NCBI RefSeq assembly: GCF_010389155.1
Contig: NC_057763.1
Location: forward strand, 44,622,645 to 44,686,644
Direction: 5' to 3'
From: Erigeron canadensis
Lineage: Eukaryota > Streptophyta > Magnoliopsida > Asterales > Asteraceae
Length of the DNA: 64,000 bases
Numbering within the stretch: position 1 is the first letter of the stretch; the number at the start of each line of letters is the position of its first letter. Position numbers and translations under genes: made by a program. Below, in pieces: positions 46,042-59,299 of the stretch. The notes under the pieces were generated by a model. The model saw only the letters and a program-made list of their open reading frames with translations. It was not told the origin of the DNA and did no database searches.

Positions 46042-48831
46042 ATGGAAGGTGGAATACACCCAGCTGATGCTTCGGCTTTCAGAGACTGTTTTTCGCTAGC
46101 ATGGAAAAATCCTTATATTCTTCGACTTGCTTTCTCTGCTGGTATAGGTGGACTACTTTTTGGATATGACACAGGTATATTATCTACTATATCTATTTTA
46201 TTGTCACTCTATATATATAATTATATATATATAAATGGAGTATATAGTTTGTAAATTATATGATGATATTGTACGTTTTGTGGTGATCTCATGTAGGGGT
46301 GATATCTGGAGCCCTGCTATACATCAGGGATGACTTTGAGTCTGTGGATAAGAAGACTGTTTTACAGGTGAGTAGCGTTCGCCTTTTCTTGTTAGCCAAT
46401 GAGTGAATACACGTACTTCTATCTTATAATATTAATTAATTTAATGGTCAAAATGGTTAAGTGAGAATGTTAAATATTCTTGGAATGTTTTTAACATTTT
46501 GCTGATCCTAATACTCCGTATTTTACACCTAACTAGAGCAAGTACTCGCGCGTTGCGGCGGTGAGATGGTGAGGTAATACCTAGTTCATAAAGTATGATA
46601 GGTTATAAGAGTTGATATGTGATAGAGTATGATAGTCAAATGCCTTAGCCGTACGGGCTCGGCCCTCAGATTTAAAAATTTGTCGAAAGTATATCGAATA
46701 ACATCTCTAATGAAAATGCATGAAATCTTAAGAACACCCATACAATTTTTATAATTTATCGATGTACGGTTTTTGAGATAAAAGATTTTGAATGAATTGG
46801 AGGAATAAATGATTTATGGAGGAGAGAGAAAAAAGATGATTGGTTGAGATTTGAGGAGAGATAAAGGATATTATAATTATTTTAGATAAATATAGAATAG
46901 ATGAGAGGGGTATTTTAAGGATGTACTTAAAATCAATGTTGAAAATTTCAACTCAATGTTGAAAATCTGGAAGGAATCTGCTTTATAATATAGTATAAAT
47001 ATTTATTTTATAAGTATATAATTTATATGGATTCATTTATTTGAAAAGATAAAGTATGATCCCATATAACTTTATATGATATGATTCTTAAGTTATTTTT
47101 GGTAACTTTAAATTTGATTGTGTTTTGTGGTACCAAAGAAACCGGGTCATGTAGTCATGCTAGTAGCTCGTTACACACACATAATAACGACGACGATTAT
47201 AATAGTGTGCTTTTGGATTTTAATTGAATTCGTTAGTTTAAGTTGGATAGTTAGCTTTGAGTAATTGTATGTATGGATAAACATGGCATTTAATCCAAAC
47301 ATTTTTTTTATATGAAAAGTATATTCTGTTATTCGGAGGAAACAATATTTTAATCTTTTTTGGTGTCGAATTGAAAATTTGAAATGCTTTTAGATTTTAA
47401 AAAAATTAGTTAGTTTAAGTTGGATAATCTTGATTAATGTCAAAATACTTCATGTAAGGGCGAGTGAGTATTAATTTCTAAAGACTTAACGGATAATTTA
47501 AATGAGAATAAATTTTTGAATGGTATTAAAGTTATCCCCTTTTAAATTATTCCAAAAAATATTTCTATCACGACATACATTTTAATTATACGAAAATGCT
47601 AAATTAAACCTTAACTTCACTTAACGTGCATAAACGATTGTAACTTTTTATATTAAAAACTCACCCCTGAATTTTGTGGTAAGTGTACAACTATTTAAGG
47701 CACTTTAACGAAAGTGTTTAGGGTTCCTTTAGCAATTAAAGGAAAATGTTTATATATATTTAGAAACATATAAAATACACAAGATTAAATTAAAATTGCA
47801 AAGATAATATAAAATAACGTACGAAAAAGATGTGTTTGGTACATATGTTCTTGTTGTCTATTGTAGTGAGTCGCATTTAATAGGTGTCACACATATTCTT
47901 TACGTATTTTGATTATATATTTGATGATCCTGATTAAAAGTAGGAATTTTAAAACTTTTTGAAGTTTTGGAGGCTAGAAAATGAATTTTATAATAATTTA
48001 TTATTCAAATTTTATAATAAAATATCACATTAGTAAAAAGTATTGTTAAAAGTGTTAAATTGTTTTATTAGTTTGATACTTTGGATTTATATAGATATGT
48101 TAAGTTTGTTCCTAGTATACTTGGCAATGTCGTTTGTGAAACATACAATAAAATATTTTCAATTTTGTTTTCTTTGGGAAGAGTCCAATTTTGACACTTC
48201 AAGTGAACAAAAAGGTCAGAGACATAGCTGTAAAGAAAGAAAATATAAATAGGAACTATAATATTCTTCTAATTTCTAAATAGAAAACTTAATTTATTGG
48301 AATGTCCATGTCATGTATCCTGATTAGAGCTGGCATATCGTGTCCGATACGAACACGATAAGACACGAACACGATAGGGTTAAACACGAACACGACACGA
48401 TAGCTATTCGTGTCAGTTTTTTCAAACACAAACACGACACGATTTTTAACAGGTTACACGATAAGAGACCTGTTATGAGACCTGTTAAGAGACTTGTTAA
48501 AAGTTACACGATAAGGGACTTGTTAAGAGACCTGATAACGTGTCTTATCGTTTCTTAACGTGTCCTTATCGTTTCTTAACGTGTCCTTAACGTGTCTTTA
48601 ACATGTCTTTAACGTGTCTTTAACAGGTCTTTAACGTGTCTTTAAGACACGATAACTATTCGTGTCTTAATAGGTCCGGACATGTTAAGACACGAAACAC
48701 GAAAAAACCAGGTCATGTCGTGTCGTGCTAACAGGTCCGTGTCGAAAATTGCCAGCTCTAATCCTGATGTAAAATCAGGTATTTATTAAAATTTTGACAC
48801 TTATTTTGTTCATATTTAAACTGATAATACA

Positions 48832-48891
<60 letters not shown>

Positions 48892-51800
48892 CCCCTTTTT
48901 TAATATATATGAATTCGTGGAATTATATATCACATGTATACTATTATTATGGGCATGACGATTTACCCTCTAAAGATACCAAATGATTAAGAGTCATGTG
49001 AAAAAGCAAAGCAAAAACAACACATATGACCTACCAATATGAGACGAGTAGGTTCTAGTCGCTTCATTTTCACTCAACAAGTCAAAGTCTTGACTTGGAA
49101 TTTTGTGTATTGAAACTGACACTCCAATTTTGACCACTCTACCTCTTTTTCCATGTCTTATTAAAACATTGAGTACGATACAAAGTTACAAACTTATAAT
49201 TACTACAAATTATATATATCACATATATTCTTTTTGTTTAACATGATATGTTTAATAAGTTACAAATCACAAGTCATGGGCTTGAATGCTTGATTGTTAA
49301 TGATAGGATGTTCGTAAGGTTTTCCTAAAATGTCTTTCTGTAATTTGAAAATTTGTCTATTTAAAAAAGATGTTGCAGATTCGATAATTACCAACTTGGC
49401 AACTTGTGACCATTTTTCGATTTAGTTAATGGGCTGAAAATTTATTGTTGTTTGATAAATCCACTCAGTGAAAGTAGTCCAACTGTTAATTTGATATTAA
49501 TTTGATACTGTTACTTTTTCACCGGCTCTGGTAAAAAGTCAAGTCTGACATTCTTTTTAGCGGTTAATTGGTTGATCATATGTTTTTTTTTTTTGTTGGG
49601 TCAGGCTTCAACTAATTTTTAGTCGGTTTAATAGGATCCAGAGAAGTTACAGAAACTAATAGACGTTTTAATTTGGTAGTCAACCAACAACCGACCTTAT
49701 TTTACACTTATCTATATTTAGATAAAGTCTTTTTGATACTCCTTAGTTAGTAGTAATTATCCCTTTTCAACGGCAGTAATTATCCCATGTTAGTCCATTT
49801 ATCTTCTGTTACCAATAATATTCGACTTCTTTAAACACATTAAAACTTTATAAAAAAATGCTATTAAATGACTAAGCAATTACAAAAAATATACTCAATT
49901 CGATGCATATCTATAACAAAAACTCTAATATGAGTATAAAATAGATACACACGATTTTAATAACAACTATGATAATAAAAAGGAGATCCCAATAACAAAA
50001 GAGATCGATCCAAATGACATTCCTTTTACCATTTGTATATGAAAAAAAATATAAGTTAATAAAACCTATAAATTATTATATATACTAAAAAGCATGAATC
50101 GGTTTGCGTGTGTCATACATTTTTAAAAATTTTAGTCCTTGTCGTTAAATTTGTTGCAGCAATGGTCCTCATCAGCTAACGGCTGTTAATTTTTTCCTGC
50201 AGTTTTAGTCCCTGTTGTTAAATTTGTTACAACAATGATCCCTATCAGCTAACTCTAACCTTTTAACTTTAGGTTTCTAAATATGTGCCACATAACTTTA
50301 ACCTTTTAACTTTTGTCACATAACTTTAATTTCTTTTACTTTTAGCACAAAAGTTTGCTTTTATTTAGTTTTTAAACATATTTTTTTCTAACTTTTGCCA
50401 CGAAAGTTTCATTTTTTTACTTTTTATGACGAAAACTATTAACTTTATTTCACTTAATTTTAATTTCTTTTATTTTTGGCACGAAAGCTTTGTTTTATTT
50501 AGTTTTTAAACTTTTATTTTTCTAATTTCTTCCACGAAAATTCATTCTTTTTACTTTTTATCACAGAAACTTTTAAACTTTTACTTTTTGTCACATAACT
50601 TTTATTTCTTTTATTTCTTGCACGAAAATTTTGTGTTATTTACTTTTTATACATTTGTTTTTCTAACTTTTGTCACGAAAGTTTCATTCTCTTTACTTTT
50701 TATTACATAAATTTATGAAGTTTTCGTCATTTTACTTTTTGCCACATCACTTTTATTTTTTCTACTTTTCACACAGTTTTGTTCTATTTACTTTTTATAC
50801 TTTTATTTTTTCAACTTCAGCCACAAATGTTTCATTTTTCTTTACTTTTTATCACATAACTTTTTACTTTTTAACTTTTGTCATGAAAATTTCATTTTAT
50901 ATAATTTTTCACATGTTTACATGTCACGTAATGTCTCCCGGGGCAACGCCTGGGGACAAAAAACTAGTTAACAATCAATTTTGGACATTCCAAAACGAGA
51001 ACCGGGATAATAACTTGGGAGTAAAGAAATAAATTATCAAGATTTTTTACCAAATATATAGCTTTTACGGATTACTGTGTATATTATGGCATTTATGATA
51101 AAAGTAGATTTTTCGCATTGATAAACATATTAGAAAAAATGGTAAATGTGTGAGAACCTTTTTTTAGTACCGATCAGAGCACACATCGTATAAAACTCAT
51201 GAACGTTGACTTACCATTTTTACACATATATGATGGATCATAAGATTGATAATGTTTGAATATATAACTTGCATCCTTCATTTGTGGGTCCATGTGACAC
51301 ATAATATAATTAGTAGTTATAAATATAACATATTGATGTATGATGTATTGTTATTAAATTTATTTTTTTGTATTCACGCCTAAACATGCTATCGGGACAT
51401 GCATGTTATATATTTTTTTTATAGTTATAATAATGTAAAATTAAAAATAATTTTAGGGAATATATTTAATTATTTGAAAATGTTTTTGTTGTTGTAGATG
51501 ATTTAATAACTTTTTAAAACAATTTTATTTTATTCGTCTCATATAAAACGTAGCATAGTTGTTATGTTTGATAAATTTAATATTTTTATGAGATAGTCTA
51601 TACCCATGTACTTGAGTAATAATTTATGACAAGTTTATGCATGATGAATTCAACAGGAAAGCATAGTGAGCATGGCAGTTGCAGGAGCAATCATTGGGGC
51701 GGCAATAGGAGGGTGGCTAAACGACCGTTATGGGCGGAGATTTGCACTTTTATTTGCGGATTTTCTATTCTTCATTGGAGCTGTCCTCATGGCCGCTGCA

Positions 51801-54440
51801 CCCAACCCTAGTGTCCTTATCATGGGTCGTATTTTCGTTGGATTTGGAGTGGGAATGGCATCAATGACCTCCCCCTTGTACATATCCGAAGCTTCTCCAG
51901 CCAAAATCCGAGGCGCTTTGGTCAGCACAAATGGGTTTTTGATCACTGGAGGCCAGTTTCTTTCCTACCTCATCAATTTGGCCTTCACAAAGGTAAGAGA
52001 AACCGCTACTCTTGCATCTATTTTATTTTGTGTGACTTTGTGTTTTTACTTGTCAAAACATAGAACATTTTTCTCCAATTTTTTTCTCAAGTAAAATGGT
52101 TGCACAAGTTATATCCATTGTATCTCTAAGTTATAATTATCATTTTGATATTTGATACTGTAAGTCAACTGACAACTACAATGCAAAGTAGATAATTCAA
52201 TCTTAGAAAAAGAAAACATAATTAGTAGAGTTTTAGTATTTTTGAATTACTAAAATTTGTAGAATCCAAGTATACTAAGTGGTGGTAGTTAATAGGTTCT
52301 TTCACATATGCACACTAGAAAATGATTACTTGAAAGAACTTCCATTGACTTTACTGATTAGGCAGATGCATGTGACCAATATGCTCCCCTACTCCATTAT
52401 TTATTATTCCTCTTCTTGTGGAAACAATGGCTACTTTTGCATTTTGCAATATGCTCCCATCAATCAACTCAAGTCCATATATCATATCATGATGTATCTG
52501 TATCTCTTGTGCACTCACCTAGTAAAACTAAAAGTCACTTTTATTTAGACATAATGTGCTTGTATTCAAAGTTTCACTCGGGAGTTCGGTAATTTCATAT
52601 AAATGTATGCCAAAAAATAACAGGAAATTTGCATAAGGTCACCTATTAACAATGTTTATGAAAAAGTTACTTTAGTATGAACATATATAAAAGTTGCAAA
52701 TGAATCAAATATAGTAACTTGGTATATCATTTCCTAAATGTATCATGCTTTGTACTTTTAGTTGCAAACTAAATAATGAGAAGGCTCTAAATTATAGCAT
52801 TATGTAACGTTATTAGTTAGTATGATGTTTGAGAAAGACTATACTCGTACTTATTTGATGGTTCATCAGGCACCGGGAACATGGCGTTGGATGCTTGGAG
52901 TTGCTGGGGTCCCTGCTCTCTTGCAATTTGTACTCATGCTTGCCCTTCCCGAGTCTCCTCGTTGGCTTTATCGCAAGGTTCGTACCCAATATCTCTACGT
53001 ATATCGTTCAAAGTTGGTTGCGTTAAATCAATCGCAAAACTTTGAACGATTTGTACTTTAAATTTAACAAATCCTCAATGACAACTTGAAATTCTAAAAA
53101 GATATACGAGTAATAAATAATACACACATATACATGAAAGTATACAAACAATATACTAATTGTATGTAACGATATGATGGCAGGGTAGGGAAGCAGAGGC
53201 GATAGCGATACTAAAAAAGATATATCCTGCGGAAGATGTTGAAGCAGAAATCGAAGCTCTCAAGGATTCAGTTGAAAAAGAGGTCGAGGAAACGGGTTCA
53301 TCCCAGAAAATCGAGATGGTCCAACTAATGAAAACAAAGACCGTTAGGAGAGGTCTTATAGCTGGGGTAGGGCTTCAAGTTTTCCAACAATTTGTGGGAA
53401 TCAACACCGTTATGTACTACAGCCCGACCATTGTTCAGTTAGCCGGCATTGCATCAAACCAAACCGCCCTCCTTCTGTCGCTCGTGACAGCCGGTCTAAA
53501 TGCCTTGGGCTCGATTGTTAGCATTTATTTCATTGACCGGACCGGGAGAAAGAAACTTTTGGTAATTAGTTTGATCGGTGTTATACTCTCGTTAGGACTT
53601 CTTTCGGCTGTTTTTAACGAGACCACGTCTCATTCACCACCTGTTAGCGTCGCTGAGACGTCTAACTTTGGAAACTTCACCTGCCATGCTTTCGGGTCGG
53701 TTACCCCTTCAGCTCACTGGGATTGTATGAAATGCTTAAAGGTTTCACACTGTGGTTTCTGTGCTTCATCTGTTGATAAGGTAACAATCTTTACTCTCAA
53801 TCTTTTTCTAAAATTAATTATCATAAATTTATAGTGCTAATATACAAACAAAATATTCACGGTCAAAGTTAGAAAAAAAAAAAAAACTTTAAAAAGTCAA
53901 CAAAGGGAGTAACTGTTATTATCTTGTTTGTCATGACAGCTGCTACCTGGTGCTTGTTTGATTGCAAATAACACGGTAAAGGATACATGCCACAACGATG
54001 GACGATTATGGTACACTCGTGGCTGTCCAAGCAAACTCGGGTGGCTTGCACTAGTTGGTCTAGCCCTCTACATCATATTCTTCTCCCCAGGGATGGGTAC
54101 CGTCCCATGGATTGTCAACTCTGAGATATATCCGTTAAGATACCGAGGTGTATGTGGAGGAATAGCTGCAACTGCAAACTGGATTTCAAACCTCATTGTG
54201 GCACAATCCTTTTTATCATTGACTGAAGCCATTGGTACTTCATGGACTTTCTTCGGTTTTGGGGTGATATCAGTTGTAGCGTTGTTGTTTGTCATCATTT
54301 TCGTGCCAGAAACTAAAGGTCTGCCAATTGAAGATGTTGAAAAGATGCTTGAAGAAAGGGCATTTCAGTTAAAGTTTTGGGTCAAAAGGCCAGAGGTTGT
54401 GAAGAAGCCGATTGTTGTGAAGAAAACTTCCGACGTTTGA
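46042..54440 (+). CDS. INT2: Inositol transporter, INT2-like (MFS), 6 exons
   Basis: Proton-coupled myo-inositol symporter of the sugar-porter MFS family; Arabidopsis INT2 is a plasma-membrane carrier for inositol epimers. Exons: 46042-46174, 46297-46367, 51657-51992, 52870-52977, 53184-53780, 53940-54440. All borders are GT-AG with consistent phase, giving 1746 nt and 581 aa, the length of Arabidopsis INT2. The start MEGGI and the following [20 protein letters not shown] match the INT2 subgroup rather than INT1 or INT4. Signatures: [17 protein letters not shown] in the first membrane segment, NDRYGRR and DRTGRKK loop motifs, [28 protein letters not shown], and VPETKGLP near the end. Twelve membrane segments are expected. 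The cysteine-rich loop ([13 protein letters not shown], then GACLIANN...DTCHN...GCPS) is the extracellular plexin-like loop of INT2-4 and spans the last exon junction. The second intron is 5.3 kb and full of transposons, yet the reading frame is intact. Confidence 0.95.
46533..46996 (-). mobile_element. Helitron-like element in INT2 intron 2
   Basis: Reverse 3' end CTAGAGCAAGTACTCGCGCG TTGCGG begins at 46533; reverse 5' end TGCTTTATAATATAGTATA near 46980-46996. Host A and A/T flank it, as expected for AT targets. Non-autonomous. Confidence 0.65.
47591..47735. mobile_element. Mutator-type MITE, copy 3 (INT2 intron 2)
   Basis: Same family as 45006-45326: AAAATGCTAAATTAAACCTT at one end, TTTAGGGTTCCTTTAGCAA at the other, with inner AACGTGCATAAACG and GGTAAGTGTACAACT. 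Duplication not clear. Confidence 0.55.
48325..48760. mobile_element. hAT-type MITE in INT2 intron 2 (436 bp)
   Basis: Ends TAGAGCTGGCA and TTGCCAGCTCTA are inverted. Perfect 8-bp duplication ATCCTGAT (48317-48324; 48761-48768). The interior is built of ACACGAACACGA / CGTGTCTTAAC blocks, which create a spurious ORF at 48340-48558. Confidence 0.9.
48834..48885. repeat. (AT)n microsatellite
   Basis: About 52 bp of uninterrupted AT in INT2 intron 2. Confidence 0.9.
50085..50967 (+). mobile_element. Helitron-like element with internal tandem repeats (INT2 intron 2)
   Basis: 3' end: GTCTCCCGGGGCAACGCCTG hairpin, spacer, then CTAG at 50964-50967. The 5' end is probably near TATATACTAAAAAGCATG (50080-50097), but the exact TC start is not seen. 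The interior (50270-50910) repeats ACTTTTTGTCACATAACTTT and TTTTGTCACGAAAGTTTC units many times, and these create the spurious ORF 50670-51032. Confidence 0.65.
51993..52869 (+). other. INT2 intron 3
   Basis: 877-bp intron with GTAAGA donor and TCATCAG acceptor. No repeat recognised. Confidence 0.8.
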
Positions 54441-55930
54441 ATGATAGTTTGCAAAAAAAAAATGCCATTGATGCGTATCATAGATAGTTATATGCAACGT
54501 CGTATTAGTGATATTGAAGATTCGAACTAGTTGGTATTAGATTACTAATTAACGGGGATTGTGTTTTAGGTATCCCGTCGAATGAATTGTGTTTAATTAA
54601 GAAAGTGCCAGTAAGAGCACAATATTGTAATGTGCCAAAAGGCCTAAAACACTTTGGTGTCATCATTCGTCAAGTGTAATTCACCGTTTGATCGAGAAGT
54701 TATTACTCGACGAATTATCAAGATTATCATAAAGTGCAATTTTTGCCCATTAATCCCGATAGTTGCATTTATTTATATATATAGAATCTGAACCAGTACT
54801 GTAACTTCTGGTTTTTCTTCTGGTGTAACTTTCGTCCAAACTCCCAAAAAGCTTCTTTGTTTTTTTTTTTCATTTAGAGAAACGTAACAAGTTACAAACA
54901 ACATTAAAATGACAAATAAAACAATCTATGTCACTGTTATGTATCTTACAATCATGTTTATAGATAATCAAGTGAGAGATGATGCCATTCCATTTAAGAA
55001 AGCATAAATTTCTTGGTCACAAGCACGTCGTTGTGAGAGACAAAGACGCAATAGCACATAATGATCAAACGGGGAAAAGCAAAAGAAAGCACAAAGCTAG
55101 CTTAGTACGTAGCCATAACTTATCAATAAGGATAAAGAGAAGAGTCGTGGCTACGTTTGGCCATTGCTAAAGTCGTGTCTAGCGGGACCTTAAACTTTTG
55201 ACTGGGACACAAAGCTTTATAAAGCAAAGCATGATTGTGAACCAAAGAGTGGCACGCTACAAAAGTCGTTTTGATAGACAGCTTAAAGTGTCACCAGACG
55301 AAATCCAGTTCGTAGCCAATATGTGTTCGACTGTTTATGTAATTAACCAAAACGACCTATATAAATTAAATGATTATAGCATGTATGTCACCTAATTAAT
55401 TGCAATACTTATCATTATTTCGTTGTTATATATCTTATGTTCCATTTACTTCAACCAACTTTGTACTAGATTTAAAAATTTTAAATCTATCTTTATGAAA
55501 TTTGTTCATATTATTACGTTGTTGATGACATTCTTGTTAGTATAGATACAATTATGCAATAGCTAAGAAAATGATGAACACATTAGGCTTGAATTTGAAA
55601 GACGTCTTAGCCCAAGACAGAGCTCATTGGGCTAACAAATAGTTTATGACTTTATGGATTATGATACTTTAACAGGCCTCTTTTCATTTTCCTTATTCTA
55701 GTCTTCCATCATACGTTAAAGATGCATTGTATCTTTCCATTCAACACTTGTGTATTTTTATGGAGTCTTCTATAAAATAAACTTTTAACTTGCATTTTAG
55801 GCATTCATATAATTTAAAAGTAGGAATTATATAACATATATTATCATTTATAAAAACAAATAAATTGGATAAAGTTACAAAATTAAATTACAACGCTTTT
55901 GCTAACTTGCTATTCGAGACACATGTTAAA
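54441..55930. other. INT2 3' flank and intergenic DNA
   Basis: 3'UTR of INT2, then two short ORFs (54979-55170; 55198-55395) in a patch that is less AT-rich than its surroundings. I recognise no protein family in them and cannot support a gene. Confidence 0.35.
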
Positions 55931-55933
55931 AAA

Positions 55934-56194
55934 CTAGATGTATGTACACTGAAGGTGTGGCGACGACGACATTGTTGGCGGGAATGTACGACGGTGATGA
56001 TGGTGGTGGCGTGGTGGTAACTGATGTAAGAGGGTGGGTTGGAGTATCTATGTTGTAATTTATTTCATTGAGAGTATTATAAGTAAATATGTGAAGATGT
56101 TTAAATTATTGAATAAAGAAAATGGATAATATGGTCATTTTAAAATCTTAATTACCTAAAGGGGAAATGGGTAGTTTGCTTTATATAATTGTAT
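55934..56194 (-). mobile_element. Helitron-like short element
   Basis: Reverse 3' end CTAGATGTATGTACACTGAAGG at 55934, interior GGTGATGATGGTGGTGGCG, reverse 5' end TTTGCTTTATATAATTGTATA. Hairpin weaker than in the 34481-37202 array. Confidence 0.45.
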
Positions 56195-57429
56195 AAATAT
56201 TTAATAAACTTGATATTTTGTAAAACTATATTTATTATCAATACTAAAAGTAGATTTTTAAATAAGGCTAATGGATTAGTTTTAGTTTATTTAAGAAAAA
56301 CTGAGCTCATTAATTATATATTAACATGTGCATTTGTGCTTAATGTCCTAGTCTTAATGTTTATGTTTTAATATGGGCACATACTAGAAACTGAGCCTGG
56401 CATATCCAAACTTTCTTCTCTTTGCACTTTCAATTAGCACCCTTCCATGTTTGTCCATAAGCTCATAGATTAAACGAGAATAACACAAAAGACTAAAGTC
56501 GCGGAAGTTGCTAGTCGTTTTTAGTCTATACAATAACAGATTTTAACAATACATCACTAAATAAGTTTTTACAGTATTGTATAATACTATAAAATACATT
56601 TAATAATGTACATCTAAAATTCAGTAGTGTACCTATTGCAATGTATTGCTTCCTCAAAAACAAAGTTTTAGCTTTAGATATTTCGGTGGAGGTGGAGGCC
56701 TTTGTCTCCTTTTCGTTTCGAGGAATCTTGATATTTGTATTAAAATCAAATGTTAAGATTCAAAGTTAATATTTGAATATGAACTCTTGCTTTTAATCTA
56801 AATATCTAAATCATCAACTTTACTTATAAAGTTAATAATAATTTTAGTGGATGTTAACCCTCCCAAAACACATATTACAAGTACAAACTCTTGTTATATC
56901 CCACTATCCTACATTGAGTTACTGACTTTTTTTTTTTCTTTATTACCTTTTCATTTTTAAACAAGTGTTGTGTTATTAGGGCAATCGGAAACTAGTATAC
57001 CATACATGAAGAGAATTATATTTGTATCAATGTTTTTAATCATATTATCACACTATGCAGTTGATATTTGTATAGTATATTGTGGGTAAAATATTAAAAG
57101 CAATGGTACGCTTATCAACTCCTATATATGATAAAATGAATATAAAAATAAAATTAGTTACTTAAAAAAAGTAGATTAATATCTTATTGACTTAAACCAG
57201 TTACTAACAATAATAAAAAAAAGTTTTGTGATTTTGTGTTTAATTATAATATACACAAGTTGTGTCATTGTCTATGTTACACTATAATTGACTAGACACC
57301 AAGCATAAAATGTCGACTGATATTTTGGAGTGCTTCATTTACTTTTTATTTTTGACCGGAGGTTTTCATAAAAACAAGTTTTTTTTTATCTTAAGATAAA
57401 AGCAAAACTATCTAAATCTCACATCTTTC

Positions 57430-57860
57430 AGACCCTTTCTTAGAGATTAGATCATGTTATTGTTGTCATTTTCTTTTTGTTGAAGGTAGCGAATTATCAC
57501 TCACGACATCTTATTCACTTTTATCAATTTTATCATTTCAACATCATATAAGTAGAACTATATATTAATATTAAACTGAAATATTTCTCCTTACAACAAA
57601 TCTTCACTTATATTGTTATTTTTATTTCTTATAACACCTCTTTTAGAGTCCTTTCTCAGATATTAGATCATTATGTTGTTGTCATTTTCTTTTTGTTGAA
57701 GGTAGCGAATTATCACTCACGATATCTTATTCACTTTTATCAATTGTGTCATTTCAACATAATATAAGTAGAACTATATATTAAACTGAAATATTTCTCC
57801 TTACAACACATCTTCACTTCTTTTGTTATTTTCTTTACTTATTATTATTTCTTTTTTTTT
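57430..57860. repeat. Tandem duplication, two units of about 220 bp
   Basis: Unit 1 (about 57430-57650) and unit 2 (about 57651-57860) share GTTGTCATTTTCTTTTTG, GAAGGTAGCGAATTATCACTC and ATATAAGTAGAACTATATAT in the same order. Unit 2 lacks a 6-bp TTAATA step. Confidence 0.8.
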
Positions 57861-58328
57861 TACAAATTAACACACTACATTTATAAATTAAATACTCCGT
57901 ATTACTGAACCTTCTTACACGTACATATATACACACAACAAAGCCATTGGCACTAGTTTAACTTTATCTTATGTTCGTTTTTTTGGAACTTTTTTCCCAT
58001 GATAACTTTCAGTTTTTACCTAACTTGCACTTATGTTTAGTGGTAAAACAACAAATGCAGGCAACCACTAGCGTTTTAATAGTTAGGTTTCTTTAATATG
58101 TCATTCCTTTATTTTCATAGTATATTTTCTTTCATTCTTTTTGTGTTACATATTTTATGTTTTCTCATCTAAGTGCTTAACGTACTTTCATGTCTAATCA
58201 CTCCTAATGTTGACTTTTAAACTTACTGACATTTTGACCTTTTTAAAAAATCAATACCAATTTAAAACGACCCAAAGTATATTTTATATTTTATATAAAT
58301 ATATAAAAATTTTTATAAAACAAACAAA

Positions 58329-58366
58329 CATACATACATACATACATACATACATACATACATACA
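58329..58366. repeat. (CATA)n microsatellite
   Basis: About nine uninterrupted CATA units. Confidence 0.9.
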
Positions 58367-58901
58367 ACTTAATTAAAGTATAGCAATCCAACATATCTTA
58401 AACAGTCACCAAGTTTTGCACCAGACGTAAATTTATGGTCATGGACCGTAAATTTACGGCTAGAATGTAAAAACTAACAGTAATCTGCATAAAATATTTT
58501 AAATTGCTTGTTTAAAAACCTACATTGCCCGAATATATGGTCCTATAAAATTAAGTTAACTGTCTACAATTTACACTGGTTGTAAACTTATTTTTCAACC
58601 TAAGGCTAAATCGGCAGGAACCTTTTAATTCCGTGTACCAAATTTGGTAGCTACAATAGCTACCACCCTGTAAAAAGTGTTTTTACAAGAAATCATCACA
58701 TTTTCTTTCATTAATCAAATTTGTCCGCAAAAGGCAACCAAAAGTTGCATAATATTTTTTTTCCCACACATGAAGACAAATACACCTATTTATACAGCTT
58801 AAAAATTTTACTAGGAAAGATTATAGGATTTTACGGAGTTTTTGAAAAGGCCTTGACGAGTGTTTTTGAAAATTTCACAATCTTTTGTATAGAATAGTAA
58901 T

Positions 58902-59291
58902 TAGGGGTGTTCAAAATTATCCGTATCTGAATCCGTTATTCGAATATCCGAAAATCCGATCCGATTATATCCGAAAAGTCGGATATCAGAATTTCGGATT
59001 CAGATAGTGATTTTTGAAAATTTTGGATATTCGGATATATGAAATATCCGAAAACCTTATTCTTCAAAAAAAATTCAATATTTTATTATTTAATATCAAA
59101 AAATATCTAAAAATATCCGATCCTATCCGAAAATATCCGAATATATATATCTTAAAATTCAGATATTTCAGATAGTTCTGAAATCTGAAATTTCGGGTAT
59201 AAGTTCGGATATTGAAATCCACTATCCGAAACTTCAGATATCATAAATTCGGATATACGAAACTTCGGATATCCGACTTTAAACACCCCTA
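58902..59291. mobile_element. hAT-like MITE rich in ATATCCGAA blocks (390 bp)
   Basis: Ends TAGGGGTGTTCAAA and TTTAAACACCCCTA are inverted with one mismatch. Subterminal TCCGAATATCCGAAA repeats in both directions. Flanks ATAGTAAT / GATGTAAT agree at 5 of 8 positions. Confidence 0.75.
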
Positions 59292-59299
59292 GATGTAAT

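Noticed and set aside
48340..48558. 72-aa ORF rich in His/Asp/Thr
   Set aside because: Produced by ACACGA repeats inside the hAT MITE 48325-48760.
50670..51032. 120-aa Phe/Tyr/His-rich ORF
   Set aside because: Translation of the tandem-repeat interior and 3' hairpin of a Helitron-like element.
51626..51946. Alternative-frame ORFs over INT2 exon 3 on both strands
   Set aside because: Shadows of the transporter reading frame.
54979..55395. Two short basic ORFs (63 and 65 aa) after INT2
   Set aside because: They are in different frames, have no recognisable domain, and no splice join gives a convincing protein. Left as intergenic.
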